From: Burkholderia sp.
Lineage (GTDB): Bacteria; Pseudomonadota; Gammaproteobacteria; Burkholderiales; Burkholderiaceae
Direction: 5' to 3'
Length of the DNA: 10,890 bases
Assembly (NCBI GenBank): GCA_028292565.1
Contig: JAQGMD010000413.1
Span: 1-10,890 of the forward strand
The position numbers were made by a program, and so were the translations under genes. This document shows, in pieces, positions 1 through 6,676 of this stretch. The stretch's first letter is position 1. The number at the start of each line of letters is the position of its first letter. The notes beneath the pieces were generated by a model. It was not told the DNA's origin. It was given only the letters and a program-made list of their open reading frames with translations, and ran no database searches.

Positions 1-23
1 GTCGACTACAACGTCACGCTGCC

Positions 24-1016
24 TCAGCGCACTGCATCACCCCGTCGGTATTCCGTAGTGAGGTCATCGAGCTTTCGCTTCAATCCTGCGTCCAGCTTCA
101 GCTCCGCCGCTGCCAACGTATCGGCCAGCTGCTCCGGCCGGCTTGCACCGATGATGGCGGATGTGACCGCCGGATTGGCGAGGACCCACGCAACTGATGC
201 GGTCGTCAATGAGACGCCGGCTCCGGAAACTGCTTCGCGCAACGCTTCCACCGTTGCGAATTCGCGCTCATGCCAATAGCGTTCCTGATAGCGTTCGGCC
301 GCATTGCCGAGTGTGAACCGCGTGCCCGGCGTCGGTCCGGTGTCGCGCTTGTGCTTGCCGGTGAGCAGACCGCCGGCCAGCGGGTTGTAGGAGATCACCC
401 CCAGCCTGTCTTCCGCCGCGAGCGGCAGCAACTCGCGCTCGATTTCTCGAAACAGCAGGCTGTACCTCGGCTGCACCGATATCGGACGGACCAGGTTGCG
501 TGCTTCCGCGCGGCCGAGCAAACGTGCCAGGCGATAGGCGAGGAAATTGGATACGCCGACATAGCGCGCCTTGCCGGAGCGGACGATCGTGTCGAGCGCG
601 TCAAGCGTTTCGTCGAGAGGTGTATCCGGATCGTCTGAATGCAGTTGGTACAGGTCGACATAGTCGGTGTTGAGCCTGCGCAGGGATGCATCAATGGCGT
701 CCAGCAGGTGTTTGCGTGACGCGCCCTGGTTCCACGCAGCCGGACCGGTCTTCCCGACGGCCTTGGTCGCCAGGATGAAGCGCTCGCGCTTGCCCTTCAT
801 CCAGCGCCCGACTATTTCCTCGGTGCGGCCAATACTGCCACTGTCTCCGCCTAGCGGGTAGACATCAGCGGTATCGATGAAGGTGACACCCGCTTCCGCC
901 GACCTGTGGAGTATCGCCGCCGAAGTTGCTTCGTCGGTCTGCAGGCCGAACGTCATGGTGCCCAGGCCCAGGCGCGGGACCGTCAGACCGGCACCGCCGA
1001 ATCTGGTGAATTGCAT
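24..1016 (-). CDS. Aldo/keto reductase (NADPH-dependent oxidoreductase)
   Basis: This 330-residue protein has the TIM-barrel aldo/keto reductase pattern and would reduce an aldehyde or ketone with NAD(P)H in the cytoplasm; the substrate cannot be read from sequence. The catalytic tetrad is visible: Asp48 and Tyr53 in FIDTADVY, Lys85 in LATK, His126 in LYQLH. YVGVSNF and the late AIIGASRPEQL are typical of the family's barrel and cofactor-binding end. I start at ATG 1016, giving MQFTRFGG as in relatives, because GAGGAG lies 7 bases upstream; an in-frame ATG at 1061 would add 15 atypical residues. The length is normal for Kv-beta-like bacterial members. The gene is transcribed away from a repeat-rich gap and seems monocistronic in this window. 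Confident of family, not of substrate. Confidence 0.93.
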   Translation of the reverse strand: MQFTRFGGAGLTVPRLGLGTMTFGLQTDEATSAAILHRSAEAGVTFIDTADVYPLGGDSGSIGRTEEIVGRWMKGKRERFILATKAVGKTGPAAWNQGASRKHLLDAIDASLRRLNTDYVDLYQLHSDDPDTPLDETLDALDTIVRSGKARYVGVSNFLAYRLARLLGRAEARNLVRPISVQPRYSLLFREIERELLPLAAEDRLGVISYNPLAGGLLTGKHKRDTGPTPGTRFTLGNAAERYQERYWHEREFATVEALREAVSGAGVSLTTASVAWVLANPAVTSAIIGASRPEQLADTLAAAELKLDAGLKRKLDDLTTEYRRGDAVR

Positions 1017-1023
1017 GGATATG

Positions 1024-1029
1024 CTCCTC
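1024..1029 (-). promoter_or_regulatory. Shine-Dalgarno site that fixes the aldo/keto reductase start
   Basis: The minus strand reads GAGGAG followed by seven bases and then ATG at 1016. This strong, well-spaced site favours the inner ATG over the in-frame upstream ATG at 1061. Confidence 0.75.
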
Positions 1030-1068
1030 GTGTTCCGGAATGGGAAACAACAGGTTGGCACCTGAATC

Positions 1069-1216
1069 TGTCGTTCCCCCGCAGGCGGGAACCCAGAGAT
1101 GCACCACCGGCTCTATTGCTACTAAACGAGGCCATCGGTCCATCGCCGGATCCCCGCCTTCGCGGGGATGACATGCTGGGTGTAAACCGGAATATGTTGG
1201 CTGTAACGGACTACAG
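1069..1216 (+). repeat. Composite REP/BIME-type repeat, copy 1
   Basis: Two inverted REP-like palindromes are joined by a spacer and followed by a conserved tail. The left palindrome (about 1073-1092) pairs GTTCCC with GGGAAC; the right one is a perfect 8-bp stem, ATCCCCGC (1150-1157) and GCGGGGAT (1162-1169), with a CTTC loop. The tail contains CATGCTGGGTGTAAACCGG. The same order, including AGATGCACCA and the tail, recurs at 2759-2927. It lies in the upstream region of the aldo/keto reductase. Such elements often act in mRNA stability, gyrase or IHF binding, or as targets of RAYT transposases; which role applies here is unknown. Confidence 0.8.
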
Positions 1217-1253
1217 TTAATCATAATTCCGGATGTACGGCTTTTGTTACCAA

Positions 1254-1388
1254 TCATGCAGCCGTGGCCTCCACACGAACAGCAAACTGATTCACCGGCC
1301 GTTCCAGCCCAAGATTCTCGCGCGGCGTCCTCCCCTCGTATTTCGTGCGGAGTAAACCACGTCGCTGCAGTTCCGGAATCAATGAACC
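1254..1388 (-). pseudogene. C-terminal remnant of an NtaA/SnaA/DszA-type flavin monooxygenase
   Basis: The minus strand encodes 44 residues ending at TGA 1254-1256, including IPELQRRGLLRTKYEGRTPR and then ENLGLERPVNQFAV. This closely matches the conserved end of LLM-class FMN-dependent monooxygenases of the nitrilotriacetate/SnaA/DszA group, which typically finish with PELQRRGLFR, YEGRTLRE and LGLxRP. An in-frame TGA at 1389-1391 closes the frame upstream, and I see no remaining barrel sequence before the MITE-like element at 1442. This is therefore a broken gene tail of roughly a tenth of the expected length (about 450 residues). The intact gene probably used FMNH2 and oxygen to cleave C-S or C-N bonds. 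The neighbouring sulfate-binding protein fits a former sulfur-scavenging locus, which is inference. Confidence 0.72.
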
Positions 1389-1441
1389 TCATTTGTTTTA
1401 GACAGCAGACCGACCGCGTCATCCCCCGTAGCTGCTACTAA

Positions 1442-1644
1442 GGGCCCGCGCAGTAATAAGTTGTTCATTTTGGCGGTCGTAGCGGGATGCAATGCCAGCG
1501 GGCCGCCCAAGTGCGCCCGACGCGACGCAGTGCAAGAACTGCTAGTGGCGGGGCAACACGTTCGCGCGCAGAAAGTAGTATCAGGCACTCTGCAGTGCGC
1601 CCGCTACGGCCAGCAATAATGACAACTTATTCCTGCGCGGTGCC
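1442..1644 (+). mobile_element. MITE-like element, copy 1 (203 bp, 45-bp TIRs)
   Basis: A non-coding element with long terminal inverted repeats. The left end (1442-1486) begins GGGCCCGCGCAGTAATAAGT; the right end (1600-1644), read in reverse, begins GGGCACCGCGC and contains the same AATAAGTTGT core and the inner GCCGTAGCGGG. TAA lies on each side (1439-1441 and 1645-1647) as a possible target duplication; CTAAG at 1438-1442 and 1644-1648 is an alternative. No transposase is encoded. A second copy in the same orientation is at 5536-5706; copy 1 carries about 32 extra bases in its centre. It separates the monooxygenase remnant from the sulfate-binding protein gene. The mobilising transposase family is not recognised. 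Confidence 0.78.
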
Positions 1645-1728
1645 TAAGCTAATGACTAAAGACTAGTATCAGCCTCGCAAATTTTTCGCGACAATACGGT
1701 TTTTTATCCCCGCATTCATGGAGCAGCT

Positions 1729-2751
1729 ATGCCTGCAAGTTTTGTCACTCGACGTATCGGCGGCATGCTCGGCGCAACCTTTACGGCGATTGCGCTGACG
1801 ATCGCTGCCCCGGCAGTACAAGCGGAAACAACATTGCTGAACGTCTCGTACGACGTGGCCCGCGAGTTATTCAAGGACATCAACCCGGTCTTTATTGCCG
1901 ACTGGAAAAAGAACACCGGAGAGACACTCAAGATCAACCAGTCCCACGGTGGTTCCAGCAAGCAGGCCCGTGCGGTGGCCGATGGACTGGAAGCATCGGT
2001 CGTGACCATGAACCAGGCCAACGATATCGACTTCCTCGCCGAGCGCGGCCTGGTGCCGGCCGACTGGGCCAAACGCTTTCCAAACAATTCAGCGCCGTTC
2101 TATTCCACCATGGTGTATTTGGTCCGCAAGGGAAATCCGAAGCAGATCCGCGATTGGCCGGACCTGGCGAAGCCGGGTGTGAAAGTCGTAATCCCGAATC
2201 CGAAGGTCACCGGCAACGGGCGTTACACCTATCTCGCTGCATGGGGTTCGGTGATCACGAAAGGCGGCACGGAAGCGCAGGCGCGCGAACTGGTCGACAA
2301 GATGTTCAGGAACGTGCCAGTGCTCGATGGCGGCGGACGTGCAGCGACCACCACCTTCACGCAGCGCGAAATCGGCGATGTGCTGGTGACGTTTGAAAAC
2401 GAAGTAAACCTGGTGCGTGAGGAATTCGGCAACAACTTCGAAGTCGTGTACCCGAGCATTTCGATCCTCGCCGAATCGCCGGTATCGGTGGTGGATAAGG
2501 TCGTCGACAAGAGAGATATCCGCAAACAGGCCACGGCCTATCTGCAGTTTCTCTATTCAGAGCCGGCGCAGGAAATCATCGCGCAGCACTACTTCCGTCC
2601 GCGCTCACCCGCGGTCGCGAAAAAATACGAGGCCTCGTTCAAGCCGATACAGTTGTTCACCGTGGATGAAGTCTTCGGCGGCTGGAAAGCCGCGCAGAAA
2701 AAGCATTTCGACGACGGCGGCGAGTTCGACAAGATCTATCAGAGGAAGTAA
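1729..2751 (+). CDS. sbp: Periplasmic sulfate-binding protein of an ABC transporter
   Basis: The 340-residue product is a sulfate/thiosulfate-binding protein that would deliver the anion to a CysTWA-type importer. Residues 1-32 form a Sec signal ending APAVQA, so the mature protein starts ETTLLNVSYD. Family motifs are clear: SYD (Asp42), NQSHGGSSKQ (70-79), LVRKGNPKQI (131-140), IPNPK (155-159), SVVDKVV and LFTVDEVFGGW. Compared with enterobacterial Sbp, the anion-site loop reads VTGNGRY instead of SSGGARW, and Phe222 replaces the binding Trp, variants I believe occur in paralogues. GGAG five bases before ATG supports the start. No permease or ATPase gene follows; the next gene is convergent. 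The gene ends 11 bases before a REP hairpin. Sulfate versus thiosulfate is undecided. Confidence 0.92.
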   Translation: MPASFVTRRIGGMLGATFTAIALTIAAPAVQAETTLLNVSYDVARELFKDINPVFIADWKKNTGETLKINQSHGGSSKQARAVADGLEASVVTMNQANDIDFLAERGLVPADWAKRFPNNSAPFYSTMVYLVRKGNPKQIRDWPDLAKPGVKVVIPNPKVTGNGRYTYLAAWGSVITKGGTEAQARELVDKMFRNVPVLDGGGRAATTTFTQREIGDVLVTFENEVNLVREEFGNNFEVVYPSISILAESPVSVVDKVVDKRDIRKQATAYLQFLYSEPAQEIIAQHYFRPRSPAVAKKYEASFKPIQLFTVDEVFGGWKAAQKKHFDDGGEFDKIYQRK

Positions 2752-2758
2752 GCGAATG

Positions 2759-2927
2759 TGTCGTTCCCGCGAAGGCGGGAACCCGGAGATGCACCAATGA
2801 CTCTATTCATGAGCGATCGGCCTGTTGTACTAATTGGCGCCGTCGGTGCATCTCTGGAGCCCCCCCCTGCGCTGGGATGACATGCTGGGTGTAAACCGGG
2901 ATGTTTAGCCGTGACGGACCGCTACAG
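2759..2927 (+). repeat. Composite REP/BIME-type repeat, copy 2
   Basis: This is the second copy of the element at 1069-1216. It opens with a perfect 8-bp stem, GTTCCCGC (2763-2770) and GCGGGAAC (2775-2782), loop GAAG. GGAGATGCACC on the left is mirrored by GGTGCATCTCT on the right, so the two halves form an inverted pair; the right palindrome has decayed into a C-run. The tail CATGCTGGGTGTAAACCGG is identical to copy 1. It fills the gap between the convergent sbp and dgkA genes, where the first hairpin could protect or end the sbp transcript; there is no T-run for a classical terminator. Confidence 0.8.
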
Positions 2928-2944
2928 AGGATGACGTCGGGATT

Positions 2945-3352
2945 TCATCCCCACCTGCTCACCACCAACGGCAGCACGATCACACCCCATGTCGCCGCCG
3001 CCAGCAGTAGCGCAAGACATACCGCCGCGCTGCCAAAGTCCTTCGCATTCTTCGACAACGGATGACGCTCGAAAGATACCCGGTCGATGGCAGCCTCGAT
3101 CGCGGAATTGATCATTTCAACCAACAGCACAACAATCAGTACGCCGATCAGGGCAAGCTTCTCCAGTGCCGATACAGGCAACAGCAACGCAACTATCGCC
3201 GCCGGAACTGCGAGCAGCAGTTCCTGGCGAAACGAATGCTCGCTTTTCCACGCTGTCCTGAAACCCGCAATGGAATACAAAAAAGCGGCGTAGATTCTCC
3301 TTACGCCGCTTTTGCTCTTGAACTCGCTGACCCCGTGTTCCTTATCCATCAT
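2945..3352 (-). CDS. dgkA: Diacylglycerol kinase (prokaryotic DgkA type)
   Basis: This 135-residue integral membrane enzyme phosphorylates diacylglycerol to phosphatidic acid with ATP at the inner membrane, recycling lipid left by membrane-derived glycan synthesis. The family signature is intact: VEMINSAIEAAIDR (78-91), with Glu86 matching the catalytic Glu76 of E. coli, then LSKNAKDFGSAAV (99-111). Three hydrophobic segments (about 46-62, 66-82 and 108-130) fit the known fold. FRQE at 41-44 matches the E. coli N-terminal region. The first ATG (3352) overlaps the lutB stop as ATGA and a second ATG (3349) overlaps it as TGATG, so translation is probably coupled to lutB either way. A lipid kinase at the end of a lactate-oxidation operon is unexpected. 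Confidence 0.94.
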   Translation of the reverse strand: MMDKEHGVSEFKSKSGVRRIYAAFLYSIAGFRTAWKSEHSFRQELLLAVPAAIVALLLPVSALEKLALIGVLIVVLLVEMINSAIEAAIDRVSFERHPLSKNAKDFGSAAVCLALLLAAATWGVIVLPLVVSRWG

Positions 3353-4758
3353 TCTCTTCGCTGCCTGTACATTTCCCGGAAGGTTTTACCTGGTGGCGCG
3401 GGCATTTCGCGGTAATCGGTCCAGCCGCCGCCGAACGGCAGCTTGGAGATCGATTTTTTCGCGCCGCCGAGCATACGCAAAACACGTACGCCGGCCGATG
3501 TCGCCACACGATAAAGCTTCGGGCGTTTCGCAAAGTATGCCCACACCGTCAACCCGATCCGCTCCACCGCCGGACGCAGATGACGTTCCACCTGTTTTTC
3601 GCGCAACTTGCGCAGCAAGTCGGGCAGCGGAATTTTAACAGGACAAACCACGTGGCACTCGCCGCATAGGGTCGACGCCTGTGGCAAATCGAGCGTTTTT
3701 TCGATGCCGGCATAGGATGGCGTGAGCACGCTGCCCATCGGTCCGGGATACACCCAGCCGTAGGTATGGCCGCCGATCTTCTGGTAGACAGGGCAATGGT
3801 TCATGCAGGCGCCGCAGCGTATGCAACGCAGCATGTCCTGGAACTCGGTGCCGACCAGGCTGGTGCGTCCGGCATCCACCAGCACAAAATACATATGATC
3901 GGGACCGTCGGGCTCGTCCTGCCTTCTCGGTCCGGTGAGCAGGGAAAGATAATTCGACATCGACTGGCCGGTGGCCGAACGCGGCAACAGACGCATCACC
4001 GTCGCCAGGTCTTCCAGTGTCGGCAGGACTTTCTCGATGCCGGTCACCACCACATGCGCCTTCGGCGGCATCACCGTGCACATGCCTTCATTGCCTTCAT
4101 TGGTGACGACGGCCACTGAGCCAGTTTCCGCAATCAGGAAATTACCGCCGGTGACACCCATGTCGGCCGTCATGAAATGCGGACGCAGCATTTCGCGCGC
4201 TTCGCGCGTCATCTGCGGGATATCGGTCAGGCGCGGCTTCTTGTGAACGCGTGCGAACAGGTCCGAAATCTCTTCCTTGTCCTTGTGCACCACCGGCGCG
4301 ATGATGTGCGACGGCGGTTCGTTGTCGTTGATCTGCAGGATGTACTCGCCGAGGTCGGTCTCTACAGGCTGTATGCCTGCTGCTTCCAGCACCTTGTTGA
4401 GCTGCATCTCTTCCGACACCATCGACTTCGACTTGATGACCTTTTTCACACCGTGTTTTTTGGCGATCTCGACCACCAGGCGGGAAGCGTCTTCCGCGCT
4501 CTCCGCATAGAGCACGGTGGCGCCGCGGCGGGTCGCCTCGCGTTCGAATTGTTCCAGCCAGACGTCGAGGTTTTCGATCGCGCGCATTCGGCGTTCCATC
4601 GCCGCGTCGCGCGTGCCTTCGAAATCATCCAGTTCCGTGATCGCTGCCGCACGTCCGCTAACGAATTTGGTGGACAGTTTTTTCAGGTTCTGCTGCAGGC
4701 GCTGGTCGGCGAGTTTCTCTCCTGAGCGCGCCTTGAAATGCATCGATTGAATCTGCAT
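3349..4758 (-). CDS. lutB: LutB-type lactate utilisation iron-sulfur protein
   Basis: LutB is the iron-sulfur subunit of the LutABC complex that oxidises L-lactate to pyruvate. The 469-residue protein has an N-terminal LUD (DUF162) region, roughly 60-300, with VIKSKSMVSEE (107-117), DLGEYI and TGGNFLIAETGS (203-214). Two cluster motifs follow: CIRCGACMNHCP (Cys312, 315, 318, 322), a complete 4Fe-4S ligand set, and CGECHVVCP (Cys365, 368, 372), the shorter second set. The C-terminal part (about 440-465) with WTDYREMPAPP and FREMY is also family-typical. The start ATG overlaps the lutA stop as TGATG, with AGGAG seven bases upstream, so I keep 4758 rather than the inner Met6. The lutB stop overlaps dgkA. 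No lutC is found next to it. Confidence 0.93.
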   Translation of the reverse strand: MQIQSMHFKARSGEKLADQRLQQNLKKLSTKFVSGRAAAITELDDFEGTRDAAMERRMRAIENLDVWLEQFEREATRRGATVLYAESAEDASRLVVEIAKKHGVKKVIKSKSMVSEEMQLNKVLEAAGIQPVETDLGEYILQINDNEPPSHIIAPVVHKDKEEISDLFARVHKKPRLTDIPQMTREAREMLRPHFMTADMGVTGGNFLIAETGSVAVVTNEGNEGMCTVMPPKAHVVVTGIEKVLPTLEDLATVMRLLPRSATGQSMSNYLSLLTGPRRQDEPDGPDHMYFVLVDAGRTSLVGTEFQDMLRCIRCGACMNHCPVYQKIGGHTYGWVYPGPMGSVLTPSYAGIEKTLDLPQASTLCGECHVVCPVKIPLPDLLRKLREKQVERHLRPAVERIGLTVWAYFAKRPKLYRVATSAGVRVLRMLGGAKKSISKLPFGGGWTDYREMPAPPGKTFREMYRQRRE

Positions 4759-5489
4759 CAGATGTCTCCTGCGAGTACTTGCGCGACATGCAGCACACGC
4801 GTTTTATCGTCGCCGGTGCGGCGCAGGCGGCCTTCAATATTCAGCATGCATCCAAGGTCGCCGAGCACGACGGCGTCGGCGCCGGACGCATGGATGTTCT
4901 CCAGTTTTTCATCGACGATCGCGGTCGAGATATTGCCGTACTTGACCGCGAAGGTGCCGCCGAAGCCGCAACAGGCGCGCGCATCTTTCATCTCGGTGAC
5001 GTGGACACCGCATTTGTCGAGCAATGCGCGCGGCTGTTCCTGCACGCCGAGTTCACGCAAACCGGAGCATGAATCGTGATAGGTCACACAGCCTTTGAGC
5101 GGGTTCGACCCGCACGGCAGCTTTTCGGTTTTTGCGACGTTGTACAAGAAGTCGGTCAGTTCGTAAACGCGCGGGGCCAGGCGCTCCATGCGCGCCAAAA
5201 GGGCCTGGTCGTCGGAGAACAGGTCCTGGTAATGGATTTTGATCGTACCGCCGCAGGATCCCGAAGGGATCACGACGTAATCGAAGCCTTCGAATTCGTT
5301 GACGAATTTTTCAGCCAGCGCGCGTGCCGCTTTGCGATCGCCCGAGCTGTAAGCGGGCTGGCCGCAACAGGTTTGCATGTCCGGCACGACGACCTCGCAA
5401 CCCGCCGCTTCGAGCAGCTTCAGGGTAGAGAAGCCGATTTCCGGCCGCATCATGTCGACCAGGCAGGTAACAAATAATCCGACGCGCAT
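4758..5489 (-). CDS. lutA: LutA-type CCG-domain oxidoreductase subunit
   Basis: LutA is the CCG-domain subunit of the L-lactate oxidation complex and resembles the C-terminal half of glycolate oxidase GlcF and of heterodisulfide reductase subunits. The 243-residue protein carries two cysteine-rich repeats. The first has Cys9, QTCCGQPAYSSG (39-50) and SGSCGG (Cys79); the second has HDSCSGLRELG (Cys141), ACCGFGGTFAVKY (172-184) and LGCMLNIEG (Cys214). These probably bind a non-cubane or 4Fe-4S cluster. The start at 5489 has GGAAG five bases upstream and gives the usual MRVGLFVTCLVD N-terminus. It is the first gene of lutA-lutB-dgkA; its promoter must lie within 5490-5853, a region now split by a MITE-like element and shared with a divergent IclR-family gene. 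Confidence 0.93.
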   Translation of the reverse strand: MRVGLFVTCLVDMMRPEIGFSTLKLLEAAGCEVVVPDMQTCCGQPAYSSGDRKAARALAEKFVNEFEGFDYVVIPSGSCGGTIKIHYQDLFSDDQALLARMERLAPRVYELTDFLYNVAKTEKLPCGSNPLKGCVTYHDSCSGLRELGVQEQPRALLDKCGVHVTEMKDARACCGFGGTFAVKYGNISTAIVDEKLENIHASGADAVVLGDLGCMLNIEGRLRRTGDDKTRVLHVAQVLAGDI

Positions 5490-5535
5490 TTTATCTTCCG
5501 TATCTGTAGTTATGGGACCGTCTCGGCGGCCTTTT

Positions 5536-5706
5536 GGGCCCGCGCAGTAATAAGTTGTTCATTTTGGCGGCCGTAGCGGGATGCAATGCCAGGTGGCCGC
5601 CCAGGTGCGCGTGACACGCCGCAGTGCGAGCACTGCCAGTGGCGCGCAACGACGCAGTGCGCCCGCTACGGCCAGCAAAAATGACAACTTATTGTTGCGC
5701 GGTCCC
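5536..5706 (+). mobile_element. MITE-like element, copy 2 (171 bp, 45-bp TIRs)
   Basis: This copy has the same left end as copy 1 (5536-5580, beginning GGGCCCGCGCAGTAATAAGT) and an inverted right end at 5662-5706; the two arms agree at about 37 of 45 positions, including a perfect inner GGCCGTAGCGGG. Outside the missing central stretch it is very similar to copy 1, and it has the same orientation. No clear target duplication is seen (TTT before, TAG after). It is inserted 46 bases upstream of the lutA start and 147 bases upstream of the iclR start, so it sits within the shared regulatory region. It encodes nothing itself. Confidence 0.78.
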
Positions 5707-5806
5707 TAGCACCCCGCATTATCGCGCGCAATCGAAAAAAATATGCCGGAGGGAGATGAAAAGATTTGGCGCTATGCGGGCAATTTTTTTCCGCGCCTTT
5801 TTCATT

Positions 5807-5835
5807 TTTTCACATTGTGGTATAAAGTGTATATT
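5807..5835 (+). promoter_or_regulatory. Possible iclR promoter with embedded operator-like palindrome
   Basis: TTTTCA (5807-5812) and TATATT (5830-5835) are separated by 17 bases, a plausible sigma-70 pair that would start transcription near 5842, about 12 bases before ATG 5854. The spacer holds an imperfect inverted repeat, CACATT-N7-AAAGTG (5811-5829, 5 of 6 positions), where an IclR-type protein could bind and repress its own gene. Both are weak pattern matches. Confidence 0.33.
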
Positions 5836-5853
5836 GCAACGCACCAATCCGCT

Positions 5854-6645
5854 ATGAAGAACGAGCAATCCCGCGAAAACAGCCAGATTACGATCCAGGT
5901 GATTGAGCGCATGATTTCCCTGCTGGATGCGCTCGCCCTATATCCGGACCCGGTCAGCCTGAAAGAGCTGTCCACCGTTACCGGTCTCCATCCTTCCACT
6001 GCCCACCGCATCCTGAACGATATGGTGGTCAAGCGTTTCGTCGACCGCGCGGAAGCGGGTTCCTATCGGCTGGGCATGCGCTTGCTGGAGCTCGGCAATA
6101 TCGTCAAAAGCCGGTTGAACGTGCGCGAAGCCTCGCTGGATTTCATGCGTGCACTGCACCGCAAAACCCATCAGACAGTCAACCTGTCGGTGCGGCAAGG
6201 CGACGAGATCGTGTATATCGACCGTTCTTTCTCCGAACGTTCCGGCATGCAGGTGGTGCGCGCCATTGGTGGCCGTGCGCCGCTGCACCTGACTTCGACC
6301 GGCAAGCTGTTCCTCTCGGTGGACGATGCGAAACTGGTGCGTGCCTATGCGACCCGCACCGGCCTAGCCGGCCACAACAAGAATTCGATTACCGATCTGG
6401 TCAAGCTGGAGCGGGAACTCAGCCTGGTGCGGGCTCGCGGTTATGCTCGCGACAATGAGGAACTGGAGTTGGGCGTGCGCTGCATGGCAGCCGGCATTCG
6501 GGATGACTCCGGCAAGCTGGTCGCCGGCCTCTCGATTTCGGCGCCGGCGGACAGGTTGCAGGAAGAATGGGTGGAAGATTTGGTGACTACGGCGAATCAG
6601 ATTTCTGCGGTACTGGGGTATGCGCCGGAGGGGTTGACGGCGTAA
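5854..6645 (+). CDS. IclR-family transcriptional regulator
   Basis: The 263-residue protein has an N-terminal winged helix (about 12-75): VIERMISLLDAL, then VSLKELSTVTGLHPSTAHRI as the helix-turn-helix, and GSYRLGMRLLELG as the wing and linker. The IclR effector domain follows (about 85-255) with VNLSVRQGDEIVYIDR, APLHLTSTGKLFL and the C-terminal GVRCMAAGIRDDSGKLVAGL, which contains the ligand-pocket cysteine region. An upstream ATG at 5743 would add 37 residues unlike the family and has no Shine-Dalgarno; 5854 gives normal length, although its own ribosome site is also weak. The gene is divergent from lutAB, so control of lactate or a related hydroxy-acid pathway is the simplest inference. 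The effector is unknown. Confidence 0.92.
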   Translation: MKNEQSRENSQITIQVIERMISLLDALALYPDPVSLKELSTVTGLHPSTAHRILNDMVVKRFVDRAEAGSYRLGMRLLELGNIVKSRLNVREASLDFMRALHRKTHQTVNLSVRQGDEIVYIDRSFSERSGMQVVRAIGGRAPLHLTSTGKLFLSVDDAKLVRAYATRTGLAGHNKNSITDLVKLERELSLVRARGYARDNEELELGVRCMAAGIRDDSGKLVAGLSISAPADRLQEEWVEDLVTTANQISAVLGYAPEGLTA

Positions 6646-6676
6646 GGCTTACCCGCAAATATCGTCAGTCGGTAGG

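Noticed and set aside
865..1422. Long minus-strand open frame reading through the start of the aldo/keto reductase and containing HPREGGDP
   Set aside because: The REGGDP string is the usual translation of REP palindromes, and the frame overlaps a real gene out of phase. The genuine coding signal in this area is a different frame (1254-1388).
2763..2782. Rho-independent terminator after sbp
   Set aside because: The hairpin is strong but lacks a T-run and is part of a dispersed repeat, so it is listed as REP instead.
1069..2927. CRISPR array suggested by repeated palindromes
   Set aside because: There are only two composite units 1.7 kb apart, with no regular spacers and no cas genes.
5743..5853. 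N-terminal extension of the IclR-family protein from an upstream ATG
   Set aside because: It has no Shine-Dalgarno, encodes 37 residues unlike the family, and would overlap the promoter-like elements.
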